A stretch of DNA of 12,040 nt from Zygnema cylindricum (taxonomy: Eukaryota > Streptophyta > Zygnematophyceae > Zygnematales > Zygnemataceae): assembly GCA_037447655.1 (NCBI GenBank), contig JBBHKE010001934.1:194669-206708 (forward strand), read 5' to 3'. Below the pieces are notes generated by a model. It searched no databases. It was not told the DNA's origin and saw nothing but the letters and a program-made list of their open reading frames with translations. The stretch's first letter is position 1, and each line of letters starts with the position of its first letter. Positions 1 through 7,968 of this stretch are shown here, in pieces. The position numbers and the translations under genes were made by a program.

Positions 1-360
1 TCAAATTAGTCGGGAAGACAACCTTATCACAAATTGATGCTTCGAAACGTGCAATTGATTTCGAAACAAGGGTGAAGAAAACCACCATGTTTGCAAAAGC
101 AAAATGAGGAATAAAATATGGCGCTTTGAAAATGAGCAGTTGGAAGGCCAACACACATTCTAAAGCAAGAGAGACAATAGTAAAAAAAAATGGGAATATC
201 CTCAATGAAGAAACGAGAGACAAAAAAGGACGCAATAAGGTTCCACCTTCTTGTCTAGGTCATAATGTGAGAAAAACTACAAAAAAAACTTTGAAACCGG
301 AAAATACAATCTGGAACGTGTATGGGGGCAAAAACACCTGCGAATAATAAAAAAAAACAA
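1..360. other. Unassigned A-rich DNA
   Basis: I see no recognisable gene, RNA or repeat here. The sequence is A-rich with several A-runs on the plus strand. The short open frames contain mostly Lys, Asn and Thr and match no family I know. Probably intergenic or very old repeat sequence. Confidence 0.5.
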
Positions 361-690
361 GAGAAAAAGCTTCGATATATCGCAATAAAATGTATCGATA
401 TATCGGCTCGATGTATTGGCAAAATATCGAGATATTTAGCTCCTCGATATATCGATTCTCGGGTACCCAAAAGTAGGTACATATCGAATATAGGCAAGTG
501 GTCCTCGATACACAACGCTACCAATAGAGGTAAGCGCTGTACTTTAGCCATTACAAAAGTACTAAATCGAACACTGAAGCTCACAATATCGCTAATCGTA
601 AAATAATGCATATCGACCTCTGTAGAATTTGGATTTCGTGGTCATATCTCCAGGATTATATCGTCGATATATCTGTACGATATGTTGGTA
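361..690. repeat. Cluster of ATATCG / CGATAT palindromes
   Basis: The 10-bp palindrome CGATATATCG occurs at 373-382, 396-405 and 445-454, and a one-mismatch copy lies at 665-674. Many partial ATATCG or TCGATA words lie between them, for example near 427, 480, 508, 587, 611 and 678. The density is far above the rest of the window. The segment CGATGTATTGGC near 410 resembles CGATATGTTGG near 678, which suggests diverged repeated units. I cannot define a unit length or termini. It could be a decayed foldback or MITE-like element or satellite-like DNA. Overlapping open frames look like by-products of the repeat. Confidence 0.5.
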
Positions 691-750
691 TAAAAAAGAA
701 ACAAATCGATTCATTTACACTTTCAAAACCGTTCTTCCGGATTGGTTTGA

Positions 751-758
751 TTCACCAC
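751..758. repeat. Left target-site duplication of hAT-like element
   Basis: TTCACCAC directly precedes the left terminus at 759. The 8 bases after the right terminus (1321-1328) are TTGACGAC, identical at 6 of 8 positions. Eight base pairs is the usual hAT target duplication length, and two mismatches would fit an old insertion. Confidence 0.5.
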
Positions 759-1320
759 CAGAGGTCGCAAACAGTCAACCGAAACCGTGACCGACCGTTA
801 ATCGACCGCCAGCGCCGGATTCGGAACGGATTCGGTTGCCAAATTTTGGGGGCCGGGCGGTCGCGGTTGGTTGATTCACCAGAAAAAAAAGAAAAAGTCG
901 GTTTCAGTCGGTCAAGCAAAAAACGAAAAAAAATGAAAATTTTGTACTGTCCATACAATTCAACATTATTGTACTTTTTACTCTTTGGTATCGTACGTGA
1001 CATCATTATTAGAGTCGCAAATTTGACACGGTAGTAACACATCATTTCGCAAATCTTAGGGAACGCGACAAATCGTAATTATTGGCTTATTTATACGTCG
1101 TGAAAAACAAGGTTTTTTTTTGTACTTTTCGGTTACGGGCGGGTACGGTTAGTCGCGAGAAATCGAGTTTCGGTTAACTTTTATTTACGTAAACGCCGAA
1201 CGGTTAACGCTTAACAATTTTGGAGCGTGACATAACCCGGTCGGGCGTAGATTACTCAGATTTTGAAAAAAAAAAACGGTCAGTTTCGGTTTTGTAAATT
1301 TTTGACTTTTGCGACCTCTG
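759..1320. mobile_element. Non-autonomous hAT-like DNA transposon (562 bp)
   Basis: The left end starts CAGAGGTCGCAAACAGTCAA. The reverse complement of the right end starts CAGAGGTCGCAAAAGTCAA, so the ends share 13 exact bases, then one indel, then six more identical bases. Beyond this both subterminal regions carry CCGAAAC and GACCG words (left 779-800, right about 1277-1292 in reverse). Many further CGGT/ACCG words occur inside, as in the subterminal repeats known from hAT elements. The flanks form an imperfect 8-bp duplication (TTCACCAC / TTGACGAC). Plant hAT termini often begin CAG or TAG followed by a G-rich word, which fits. No transposase is visible: open frames on both strands lack any hAT dimerisation motif, so it is probably a deletion derivative mobilised in trans. 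Confidence 0.7.
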
Positions 1321-1328
1321 TTGACGAC
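1321..1328. repeat. Right target-site duplication of hAT-like element
   Basis: TTGACGAC follows the right terminus GCGACCTCTG (1311-1320). It matches the left copy at 751-758 at 6 of 8 positions, both differences being C/G swaps. Confidence 0.5.
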
Positions 1329-1460
1329 ACGTTTTACAGATTCCAAGTAAGGGTGCCTTCGCATATGCTAAAGTTACAGTTTTTTTCTGTCGTTTTCTTC
1401 TATAACTTAGAAAAATATAATTAGAAAATTAGAATCAATTACTCTATTTGATGTGATAGA

Positions 1461-1474
1461 CTCGAAATTTCGAG
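1461..1474. repeat. 14-bp perfect palindrome
   Basis: CTCGAAATTTCGAG is a perfect inverted repeat with no spacer. A second short inverted repeat, TAGAGTA-ATT-TACTCTA, lies at 1484-1500 just before the orphan MITE end. Both could be internal sequence of a decayed foldback element whose right end is at 1518, but this is inference. Confidence 0.4.
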
Positions 1475-1494
1475 CGACCGAGTTAGAGTAATTT

Positions 1495-1518
1495 ACTCTA
1501 ATTATGATTCGCGGTGTA
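1495..1518. repeat. Orphan right terminal repeat, same family as the MITE at 10324
   Basis: These 24 bases end GATTCGCGGTGTA. They match the right terminal repeat plus TA of the intact MITE (10501-10524) at 21 of 24 positions, the last 13 being identical. In the intact copy the element lies to the left of this sequence, so a remnant would be expected upstream of 1518. I find no matching left terminus (TACACCGCGAATC) upstream or anywhere else apart from the intact copy. It may be a truncated or rearranged copy. Confidence 0.5.
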
Positions 1519-2228
1519 CTGGACATTTCTATGATCATTGATTGGAAAAGTCCGGAAATTTCAGAAATATTTGGTACTGTAAGTTTTATGATCGTTGAAT
1601 TCGAGTCGTGTCGACGGACGCGATTCACCACAGACCACGAGCGTGATTCACGTGGGACCACAAGTGACGAAGCACTCAGATGCTTCACATTACAATACGA
1701 CAATCGGATAGACTTTAGCGACCAACGTGACTAAGCACCTAGAATGTATATTGTACGGTTTGCCATCTGAAAATATTTGAATAACATTGTTTTGTAGTTT
1801 TGTGTAATAAAAATTAGTGTTTCATTAATCACGTTTTTTGAAAATAATAATTAGGGTTTTTGAGGTACTCACAGTACATTAAAGTACCGGCTGGATACTT
1901 TGTCGTTAGTCAGGATACTAGTGTTGAACAGTCACCCGTATTAGTGTGACCAGTAGATGTTCACTGTGAGTATATAGTTTAGGACTTAGACAATTCTGAA
2001 TCATCCAGTTTTGGGAATATAATTTTCTAAGGGTAATTTTTGTGAAACTTCCAGACATCATATCTTATGGCTTACTTAGTCATTTTGGCTGCAATTTTGG
2101 GAATTGTCAGATTAATGAGTTTTGTATTAGTGCAAAAAATTCGAGGCATATTGGCTGATTGAGTCATATTTTGTGTTGAAACAAAGTTGGTTGTTGAGTA
2201 GGAGTTTTGGTAGCTTTTGTATATTTTA
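1519..2228. other. Non-coding, partly possible 5' leader of copia element 1
   Basis: No gene is supported. The last few hundred bases precede a gag start at 2229. Around 1960-1990 a stretch (TTCACTGTGAGTATA followed by TTTAGGACTTAGA) resembles the region before the second copia element (about 3520-3545: TTCACTTGAATA then TTTAGGACTTAGG). This suggests shared leader sequence. I could not define LTR ends, and no clear primer-binding site of the TGGTATCAGAGC type is present. The 1519-1740 part has short GATTCAC/CCAC repeats and one open frame with no family resemblance. Confidence 0.4.
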
Positions 2229-2400
2229 ATGTCTACGTCCACTACTTCTGCTAGTTCTCCGCCTACGAATTCTCCACCTGTAACAGTGGTTGTACATCTA
2301 CAAGTTATGGACCTTTTTTCAAGAATTCCTATCTTTAATGGCCAAAAGTATGCAAAATGGGCGGCGATGGTTTAATTGTCGTTTGAAACTGCTGACTTTT

Positions 2401-2457
2401 TGGCGGTCTTGGATGGGTTTGGCGGTCTTGGATGGGTTTGGCGGTCTTGGATGGGTC
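2401..2457 (+). repeat. 19-bp tandem triplication
   Basis: The unit TGGCGGTCTTGGATGGGTT occurs at 2401-2419 and 2420-2438, and with one terminal change at 2439-2457. It lies inside the gag remnant. Two extra copies add 38 bp, which is not a multiple of three. The gag-like reading before the array and that after it differ by exactly this shift. Confidence 0.95.
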
Positions 2458-2766
2458 CCTTGGTGAAACAGATCCAAGTTGGGCGAAAAAGAATTCAATG
2501 GCAAGGAACAATCTAATCATTTGTATTTTAGAAAATCTGGTCATGTCTCGACTGAAAATGAAGAAGGCGAAGGAAATTTGGACATCACTGAAATGAGCTT
2601 TTGAGAAAGCGAATGTTCAGGAGAAGCTCTTGGTGGCCGAAAAATTTGGGGATAAGAACACTCGGGGGGAACTAGGGTCGAGAATTGTGAAAAATTTTGT
2701 GCACTTATTGATGCACACACTTCTGCTTGTGGGTCATTTCTTGAGTTTTAACAAGCAGCTCTGCTT

Positions 2767-2826
2767 ATGAGGGGTCTTTTAAGTAGCATGAAAGGTATGA
2801 GGGGTCTTTTAAGTAGCATGAAAGGT
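2767..2826 (+). repeat. 30-bp tandem duplication in gag remnant
   Basis: Two identical 30-bp copies, 2767-2796 and 2797-2826, each begin ATGAGGGGTC and end CATGAAAGGT. The duplication repeats the ten residues MRGLLSSMKG in frame. Perfect identity suggests it is younger than the other decay in this gag. Confidence 0.95.
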
Positions 2827-2985
2827 GTGTCTATTCAGCTAAAGAGTCATGATAAAGCTAGCTAGTCATTCCAATTAGCGTATAATCTTATATTGGTGGT
2901 AGAGACTAAAGGAGAGAGAAATGTTGAAGCTTTTGTAACATACTGTGATAAAAGATATCATGTTAATCAGAACAAGAATTAGTTT

Positions 2986-3610
2986 TCCCAAAATTAGAAT
3001 CAATTTAATTAGTATAATTAGAGGCAGAATAGGCCATCTTTTGTTGTTTTGGGAACCTTTATTCCTCTCTATATCTCGTGTGTGTGAAACGGATTTAGGA
3101 ATAAATCATTTTGTGTGCAGGCTGATTTATCGTAGAAAGGTTTTTAGTGTGGTATGCAAGCTGGAAGGGAGTACCCGGGCTGAGTACATAGCATGCACAC
3201 GTGTCGGTCCGTGGGGAAGTCAAGATAGTGTGTTTCGGATGATGGAAAGCATAGTTTAGTTTGGGGACAGGTTTTACACGTGGAGGTTCATCTTCGGCGA
3301 TGAAAGAATGCGCGGACGGCGGACGGAGTCCGCCGTCATTTTTAGGAAGAAGTATATTCATTGCGCCTTCATTTCAGCGGGCGAACTTTGACCGCGTACT
3401 ATTTCAATTTAGCAGCTGTTAGTTTTAGGTTTGTTGTAAATATTGTATACGGTTGACAGTGGGTTTTTGTTTGATTAGGTTTAGTGTACCGGTCAACCAA
3501 CGGTGTAGATCAGGTGCAGGTTCACTTGAATATTTAGGACTTAGGATATTTTGGAGTTAGGAATTCTTTGTATGCAAAACTGCAAAGAAGTTTTTGGGTG
3601 TCTTTGAATT
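2986..3610. other. Non-coding region between copia elements 1 and 2
   Basis: No gene is supported; the open frames near 2945-3361 have no family resemblance. The end of the region resembles the leader before element 1 (see 1519-2228). It contains one strong GC-rich hairpin at 3315-3337. It may include old LTR sequence, but I could not find paired TG...CA ends. Confidence 0.4.
3315..3337. repeat. Perfect GC-rich hairpin, 10-bp stem
   Basis: GACGGCGGAC and GTCCGCCGTC form a perfect 10-bp inverted repeat around a 3-base GGA loop. It is much more GC-rich than its surroundings. There is no U-run after it and this is eukaryotic DNA, so a bacterial-type terminator is not implied. Confidence 0.8.
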
Positions 3611-3878
3611 ACAAGTTTATTGTGATATTTTGGCAGAACCTTTTAAAGTTTTGCATGTGGTTTCATTGTTCTATAGTTTATAGTGTGGCGAATTTTCCAA
3701 CATAGGGTACTTCTGGTTTGCTTGGGGATTCATTATGAAATTGGACAAGTTCATTGTGATATTTTGGCAAAACCTTTTAAAATTTTGCCTGTGGCTTCTT
3801 TGTTCTATAATTTGTAGTTTGGCAAATTTTCCAACATAGGGTACTTCTGGTTTGCTCGGGGATCCATTGTGAATTTGG
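3611..3878 (+). repeat. 134-bp imperfect tandem duplication before copia element 2
   Basis: Copy one is 3611-3744 and copy two is 3745-3878; they abut exactly with no indel. Both begin ACAAGTT and end near GAAATTGG / GAATTTGG, and share blocks such as TTTTCCAACATAGGGTACTT. About a dozen scattered substitutions separate them. The array ends 49 bases before the gag ATG at 3928, so it sits in the untranslated leader or at the end of the 5' LTR of element 2. Confidence 0.9.
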
Positions 3879-3927
3879 TCTTGTGTGGATTTTTTCTTGA
3901 GAGTTTCCTCTTTGTGTATTAATTAAT

Positions 3928-4946
3928 ATGGCAACTGCCGGTGCTTCATCTTCTTCTTCCGGGGCACCAGTTGCCTCAAGAAAACAAGTCACGGGCCCAC
4001 CCTCACAGATTCCCGTGTTCAATGGGCAAAATTATTTGTATTGGGCGGATTTAACTAAGTCTTACCTTAAGCAAGTGAAACTATATGATGTGGTTTCCGG
4101 TGTTCTTCTAAATACGGATCCAGATTTTGATAAGAAAAATGAGGATGCGTTGCATGTTTTTAAATAACTCTTGTCACAATATTTGAACATGACATATATC
4201 AATATCTCTACGGTAAATAAAATATGGAAGGCTTTGAAAAAATCTTATGTCCTAGCTAGTGAGCGGAATTAGGTTATAACTGTTGGAAAGACTTGGGATT
4301 ATAAGTATACTGGGGGGGTTATGAAATCATATTGTAACGGCTTGAAACTTCTTTTGTCGAAAAATGCATGTTACGGGGGAAATTTTCCTCCCTATCATCA
4401 AGCTTTGATTCTAATGAGAGGGCTTCTTGTTGAATATAAAGAGCCGTGGAACAATTAAAGAGGTTAGAGAAGAGTAAATGAAATATAGTTGTAGCTCAAG
4501 CTTATATCCTAAAGGAAAAGGCCACTCAGATAGCATTAAATGGTGGACACTCAGCGGTATCCTACAATGCTCACACATATAAGCCGGCTGGATTTTTCAG
4601 AAATAAAAACTTTACCCCTGATCCGAATTATAGGCAATATGATAGGTGTGTCTATTGCTTTGGTCAAGGTCATGTTTTTCGGTTGTGTCCGGCATTTATA
4701 AAAGCGTGTGAAATAGAAACCTATCGTGCGGGGTTGAAGGTGCGGTCGGAGGATTCATCATCTAAAGTGGTGGCATCAAAACTGGTGGTTAAAAATGAAG
4801 CGTTCTTTGCAACTGATGAGACGCCACAAGACGAACCGGTGGAGGAAAATCACGACGTGGTCAGATTTCCGCAATTGGATGACGATGAGTTCTTGCAAAG
4901 GATCTCATGGAGGGACCTCAAGAAAACGGGTGGATTATGGACTTGA
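3928..4946 (+). pseudogene. gag: Copia gag with CCHC zinc knuckle (element 2, broken)
   Basis: Gag is the particle-forming, RNA-binding protein. The ATG at 3928 begins a Ser/Ala-rich N-terminus followed by QIPVFNGQNYLYWADL, the conserved start of the copia gag domain. Stops occur at 4165, 4270 and 4456 in this frame. After a frame change near 4450 the reading continues (one stop at 4479) through a CCHC zinc knuckle at 4647-4688, CVYCFGQGHVFRLC, which fits C-x2-C-x4-H-x4-C exactly and would bind nucleic acid. An acidic tail (DETPQDEPVEEN and on) follows to the stop at 4944. All four zinc ligands are intact although the rest is broken. Confidence 0.8.
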
Positions 4947-5220
4947 AATGCTCCTCCCACACAAAACCCTTACTCAGACTCCCACTCGTCGAATCTACTA
5001 CGTGGATGATAGCGGTGTAGAGGCTACGGCAAAGGGAAGCGTGGAGTTAGCATGTTACATCAATGGTCAGGTTGTAAAAAAACCTTGCGTGATGTTCTCT
5101 ATATTCCAAAGTTTTAGAAAAAAATTGTTTTCCACTTCGGTGGCTGAAATGAAAGGAATTGAAGTTTTGCAAAAGAATGGGAAAAAGGTAGTAAACAAAG
5201 ATAGAAGAGTAGCCTTGGTA
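4947..5220 (+). pseudogene. Copia aspartic protease remnant (element 2)
   Basis: The copia protease cuts the Gag-Pol polyprotein. Only its C-terminal portion is recognisable, in the same frame as the integrase that follows: a KGSVELACYINGQVV strand segment, then KKLFSTSVAEMKGIEVLQ, corresponding to the conserved NL-S------G--v segment at the protease-integrase boundary. The N-terminal catalytic D-S/T-G motif is not clearly present. The DDSGVEA string lies where family members usually have a post-catalytic loop, so I do not treat it as the active site. The junction with gag involves a frame change near 4946, consistent with loss of the protease start. A TGA at 5221 ends the frame. Confidence 0.6.
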
Positions 5221-5223
5221 TGA

Positions 5224-6168
5224 ACTAGAGGCCCAAACGTGTTGTACCGGATGGACTTGGATAATGAAATTGACTTTGCATACTCTAGTGTCCTTCCGGA
5301 AAACGTAAAGTGGCATAAGAGGCTCGGTCATGTTCATCAAGAGAGACTTGATAAAATAGTAAAACAAAATATGATAGATGGTGTTAATTAAGGCCAAAAA
5401 GACTCTTATATATGTGATGGGTGTGCTATAGAAAAGCTTTATAAGTTACCCCTACCTCAGGCCGCGGATAACCGGGCTACGGATTTGCTGCAAATTATTC
5501 ATTCGGATGTGTGGGGAGCGTCAAAAGTCCCTTCCCTCATTTGCAGCCGTTTTTTGGTCACTTTTATCGATGATTTCTCTCGGTTCCACAAGGTTTACTT
5601 TATGAATGAGAAGAGTGAAGTGTTCACTCACTTCAAGCACTTTCGGGTTTGGGCGGAAAAGCTTCATGGGAAGCCGATCCTCTCCTTTCGGTCTGACAAC
5701 GGAGGTGAATATATTTCTCACGCATTCTCGGACTATTTAAAAGAAAACGGCATTTCTCAGCAATATACAGTTCCCTATAATCCGGTGCAAAACGGAGTAT
5801 CAGAAAGACTCAACTAAACTTTGACGAAAAGTGCAAATTCTATAATGTTAGATTAAGAGATAAATTTCAAGTTTTGGGGTGAGGCTTTCTCTTGTGCTTT
5901 GTATATCCGAAATAGAATAGCTACTAGAGCTGTGAAAGGGAAAACACCATATGAAGTGTGGACCGGAAGAAAGCCTAATGTTAATCACTTCTAGGTTTTT
6001 GGGAGCATATGTTGTATTTTGGATAATCTCCTTATTTCTAAGCTTAGTCCGAAATTAGTTCACGGGAATTTTATGGGATATGATGATGAGTCCTTAGGCT
6101 ATTTTGTATACAATACGGATAGAAAAACTCTTCAAGTTGCTGTAAATATTCAGGTTAAGGAAAAAAGT
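5224..6168 (+). pseudogene. Copia integrase (element 2, broken by stops)
   Basis: Integrase inserts the cDNA into the host chromosome. In one frame the order is LYRMDL, then the HHCC zinc domain (WHKRLGH with His at 5314 and 5329; CDGC with Cys at 5413 and 5422), then the rve catalytic core. The catalytic triad is intact: Asp 5506 (HSD), Asp 5695 (SDNGGEY) and Glu 5803 (QNGVSERLN), with the family spacing of 35 residues between the last two. Downstream are GKTPYEVWTGRKP, VFGS and FMGYDDESLGYFVYN, the typical C-terminal region. In-frame stops at 5389, 5815, 5854 and 5992, plus the one at 5221, prevent expression. Length and order are normal. Confidence 0.85.
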
Positions 6169-6582
6169 CAATCGGTTGATGTGTTTGGCATGACAGATTT
6201 AGAGAATAATGCCAAAATTCAAGAATATGTTATTATTGAGAGTGTTCCTTTTACATCTTCAGCCACCTCTTCCTCATCTATCGAGGATGGAACATCTCCT
6301 ACTCCTACTTCAGACACTCCGGCTGCTCCACTTGTCCAGAATACTCGACCTCCTCCACCTCCTCCCCCTCCACCTCCTCCTCCTCCTCGGCGGCCACGAA
6401 CGGATCCAACCGTTCAACCTAAAATTTTCAGGGGGGAAGAAGACAAAGTAGCAAGCTGCGAGGTGAACCACTGGAGCATCCTTTTTTTTTTTGCCAACAC
6501 GATGGAACCGGCTACCATACATGAGTTTTTTTCAGCTCCGGAAAAAAATCAACGGATCTCCGCAGCGAACGATGAAATGTGA
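6169..6582 (+). pseudogene. Integrase-RT linker with polyproline run (element 2)
   Basis: This is the poorly conserved segment between integrase and reverse transcriptase, in the integrase frame. It has a Ser/Thr-rich stretch, then 13 consecutive Pro codons at 6349-6387 (a CCT/CCA/CCC microsatellite), then a basic RRPR. Pro/Ser-rich linkers are common here in copia elements. MEPATIHEFFSAPEKNQ near 6500-6545 matches the usual EP-sy-eA segment just before the RT. TGA at 6580 and TAG at 6592 follow. Confidence 0.6.
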
Positions 6583-7240
6583 TCGATAATGTAGGCTCAC
6601 ACTTCAAAGCTTGTGGAACTTCCGCCGGACCCAAAGGCAATCGGTTGTAAATGGGTGATCAAAATTAAAAGTAAATCTGGATAATTCTATTGAAACCTAT
6701 AAAGCTAGGCTTGTTGCAAAGGGCTATAGTCATAAGGAGGGAATTGACTATGAAGAGACTTTCTCTCCGGTTGTCCTGTTTCCAACTGTTATAATTTTGT
6801 ATCTAGTGGCTATTGAAGACATGGAATTACATAAAATGGATGTTTAAACCGCTATTTTGCATGGAGACTTAGTAGAATTGATTTATATGACGCAACTTGA
6901 AATGTATGCAAAGACCGGAAAAGAAAATCTCGTCTATAAGCAGTTTAAATCATTGTACAGCCTAAAGCAGGCTCCTTGTCATTGGAATCTAAAACTAGAT
7001 GAGTTTATAACCGATCATAGCTTTGTAAATATTAGTTCAAATCACTCAGTCTATGTTATGGAAAGAGAAGATGAGATTATTTACATTGCAGTATATCTAG
7101 ATGATTTGCTGCTGCTAAGTAAGTCATTGAATGGGAATAATACAATAAATGCAGCCTTAAATTCAAGATTCGAGATAAAGGATTTAGGGGAGGCAAAATA
7201 TATTCTTAGAATTCAAGTAGAAAAGGATAAAGATAGGTGA
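6583..7240 (+). pseudogene. Copia reverse transcriptase (element 2, broken, C-terminally truncated)
   Basis: RT copies the element RNA into cDNA. The N-terminal block LVELPPDPKAIGCKWVIKIK is in the integrase frame; a shift near 6665 leads to IETYKARLVAKGYSHKEGIDYEE. Motif A (HKMDV, Asp codon 6839-6841) is followed by TAA at 6845 where the family has Lys. SLYSLKQAPCHWN and the catalytic YLDD box (7094-7105; Leu replaces the more common Val) follow, then FEIKDLGEAKYILRIQVE. The frame ends at 7238. The remaining connection and RNase H domains are absent, so the element is cut here. Confidence 0.85.
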
Positions 7241-7968
7241 AATTCTGTGTACTAAATTGGACTACAGAATACAAGAAGCCTCTAGATAATTTTTAGCTAA
7301 CCCACTTCAAGCCACAACCACTACTGCCCAAAAATTCAAAATGACAGTTTGACTACACCCTTGTGCAGCCTGGACTCCCATGAGTCTGTAGCAAAGAAAA
7401 TCACTGAAAACGGCCAACCAACCAATAAGTTATGAGCCGGCAAAAATGCCAATTTTATACAAAGCTCTCTTAGAGAGAGGTGACTACCAACCAAATTTTC
7501 CTAAGTCCAAAACCCCTCTCACAACCCCTATCTACAGAAGTACAAACCAATTATATAACTGTAAAGTACAAAAAAGTACTATGGCCGATGTACTTCTTTA
7601 CGGCCTGTGTACGACAAGGCCACTGAGTGGACGCGTGTCACCCTTCCACTTGTCCGTATGTTCCCCAAAATTCTTACGACCAAATGTTATCCCTCCACGT
7701 GGTGCCAGGTCATGCCACGTCCATAAACGCAGAAGTGACAATTCCACGATCTCAGCTGTGATGTGTGTCGTTGTATTAAATCCGACATTAAATGTTGGCC
7801 GTTGAAACAAATGTCCGATTCATTTTTTTGTTGCAAAATGACGTCCGCACTTAACTTTTACTAGCTTTATGTTCTTTCCTTTATATTTTAGTTAATCGGT
7901 TTTAGTACCATACATTAGTTTAAATAAATAACAAACCATATATATCCTAACGGACTACTACGACAGAC
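7241..7968. other. Non-coding region between converging copia elements
   Basis: No gene is supported. Recognisable RT sequence ends abruptly at about 7237 and unrelated sequence begins. CCACGTGG (about 7697-7704) is a G-box-like palindrome and GCCACGTCC follows near 7713. CCACGATCTCAGCTGTGATG (about 7744) resembles a word common in plant intergenic DNA. Short inverted repeats occur (for example GGCCG 7583 / CGGCC 7601) but no defined element. The two overlapping open frames here show no family match. Confidence 0.4.

Larger units (their letters stand above)
2229..2985 (+). pseudogene. Copia-type gag remnant (element 1)
   Basis: Gag is the structural nucleocapsid protein of Ty1/copia retrotransposons, which packages the RNA into cytoplasmic particles. 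From ATG 2229 the frame gives a Ser/Thr/Pro-rich N-terminus, then RIPIFNGQKYAKWAAM. This matches the conserved N-terminal F-NG-NY--W motif of copia gag and closely parallels RIPIFNG's counterpart QIPVFNGQNYLYW in element 2. A stop follows at 2373. After the 19-bp triplication (2401-2457) a gag-like reading resumes in another frame (LGETDPSWAKKN, then KKAKEIWTSLK), with a stop at 2594 and later shifts. MRGLLSSMKG at 2767 is duplicated by a 30-bp repeat. Near 2941, YCDKRYHVNQN looks like a zinc knuckle (C-x2-C-x4-H-x4-C) that has lost its first and last Cys. No pol follows, so only a decayed gag survives. Confidence 0.7.
3928..7240 (+). mobile_element. Ty1/copia retrotransposon, element 2 (3'-truncated, decayed)
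   Basis: Gag with zinc knuckle, a protease remnant, integrase and then reverse transcriptase appear in order on the plus strand. Integrase before RT is diagnostic of Ty1/copia rather than Ty3/gypsy. At least nine in-frame stops and three frame changes are present, so no polyprotein could be made. Recognisable coding stops after the RT palm at about 7237; the connection, RNase H, polypurine tract and 3' LTR are absent. No clear LTR was found upstream either. It differs clearly from the minus-strand element 3 and belongs to another family. Confidence 0.85.

Noticed and set aside
984-994. TGGTATCGTAC as a copia primer-binding site
   Set aside because: It matches only the first seven bases of the usual TGGTATCAGAGC and lies inside the hAT-like element, not after an LTR.
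255-1045. Overlapping open frames on both strands (for example 606-1034 plus, 752-1045 minus)
   Set aside because: They cross the palindrome cluster and the hAT-like element, show no family motif, and have composition explained by the repeats.
3315-3337. Rho-independent terminator
   Set aside because: No T-run follows and the context is eukaryotic repeat DNA.
2945-3361. Open frames of about 90-105 residues on both strands
   Set aside because: No recognisable domain; mutually antisense; located between transposon remnants.
5005-5016. GCGGTGTAGA as another MITE end
   Set aside because: Only GCGGTGTAG matches the terminus; the preceding bases do not, and it lies in protease-derived coding sequence.
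4999-5016. DDSG as the protease active site of element 2
   Set aside because: The following residues do not match the D-S-G-A/C-S-x-H-M block, and the position relative to the integrase fits the later loop of the protease.
7562-7605. Foldback element from AAAGTAC/GTACTT and GGCCG/CGGCC inverted words
   Set aside because: Stems are short or interrupted, and no termini or target duplication can be defined.
7446-7810. 119-residue plus-strand and 70-residue minus-strand frames
   Set aside because: No domain or motif, and mutually antisense.
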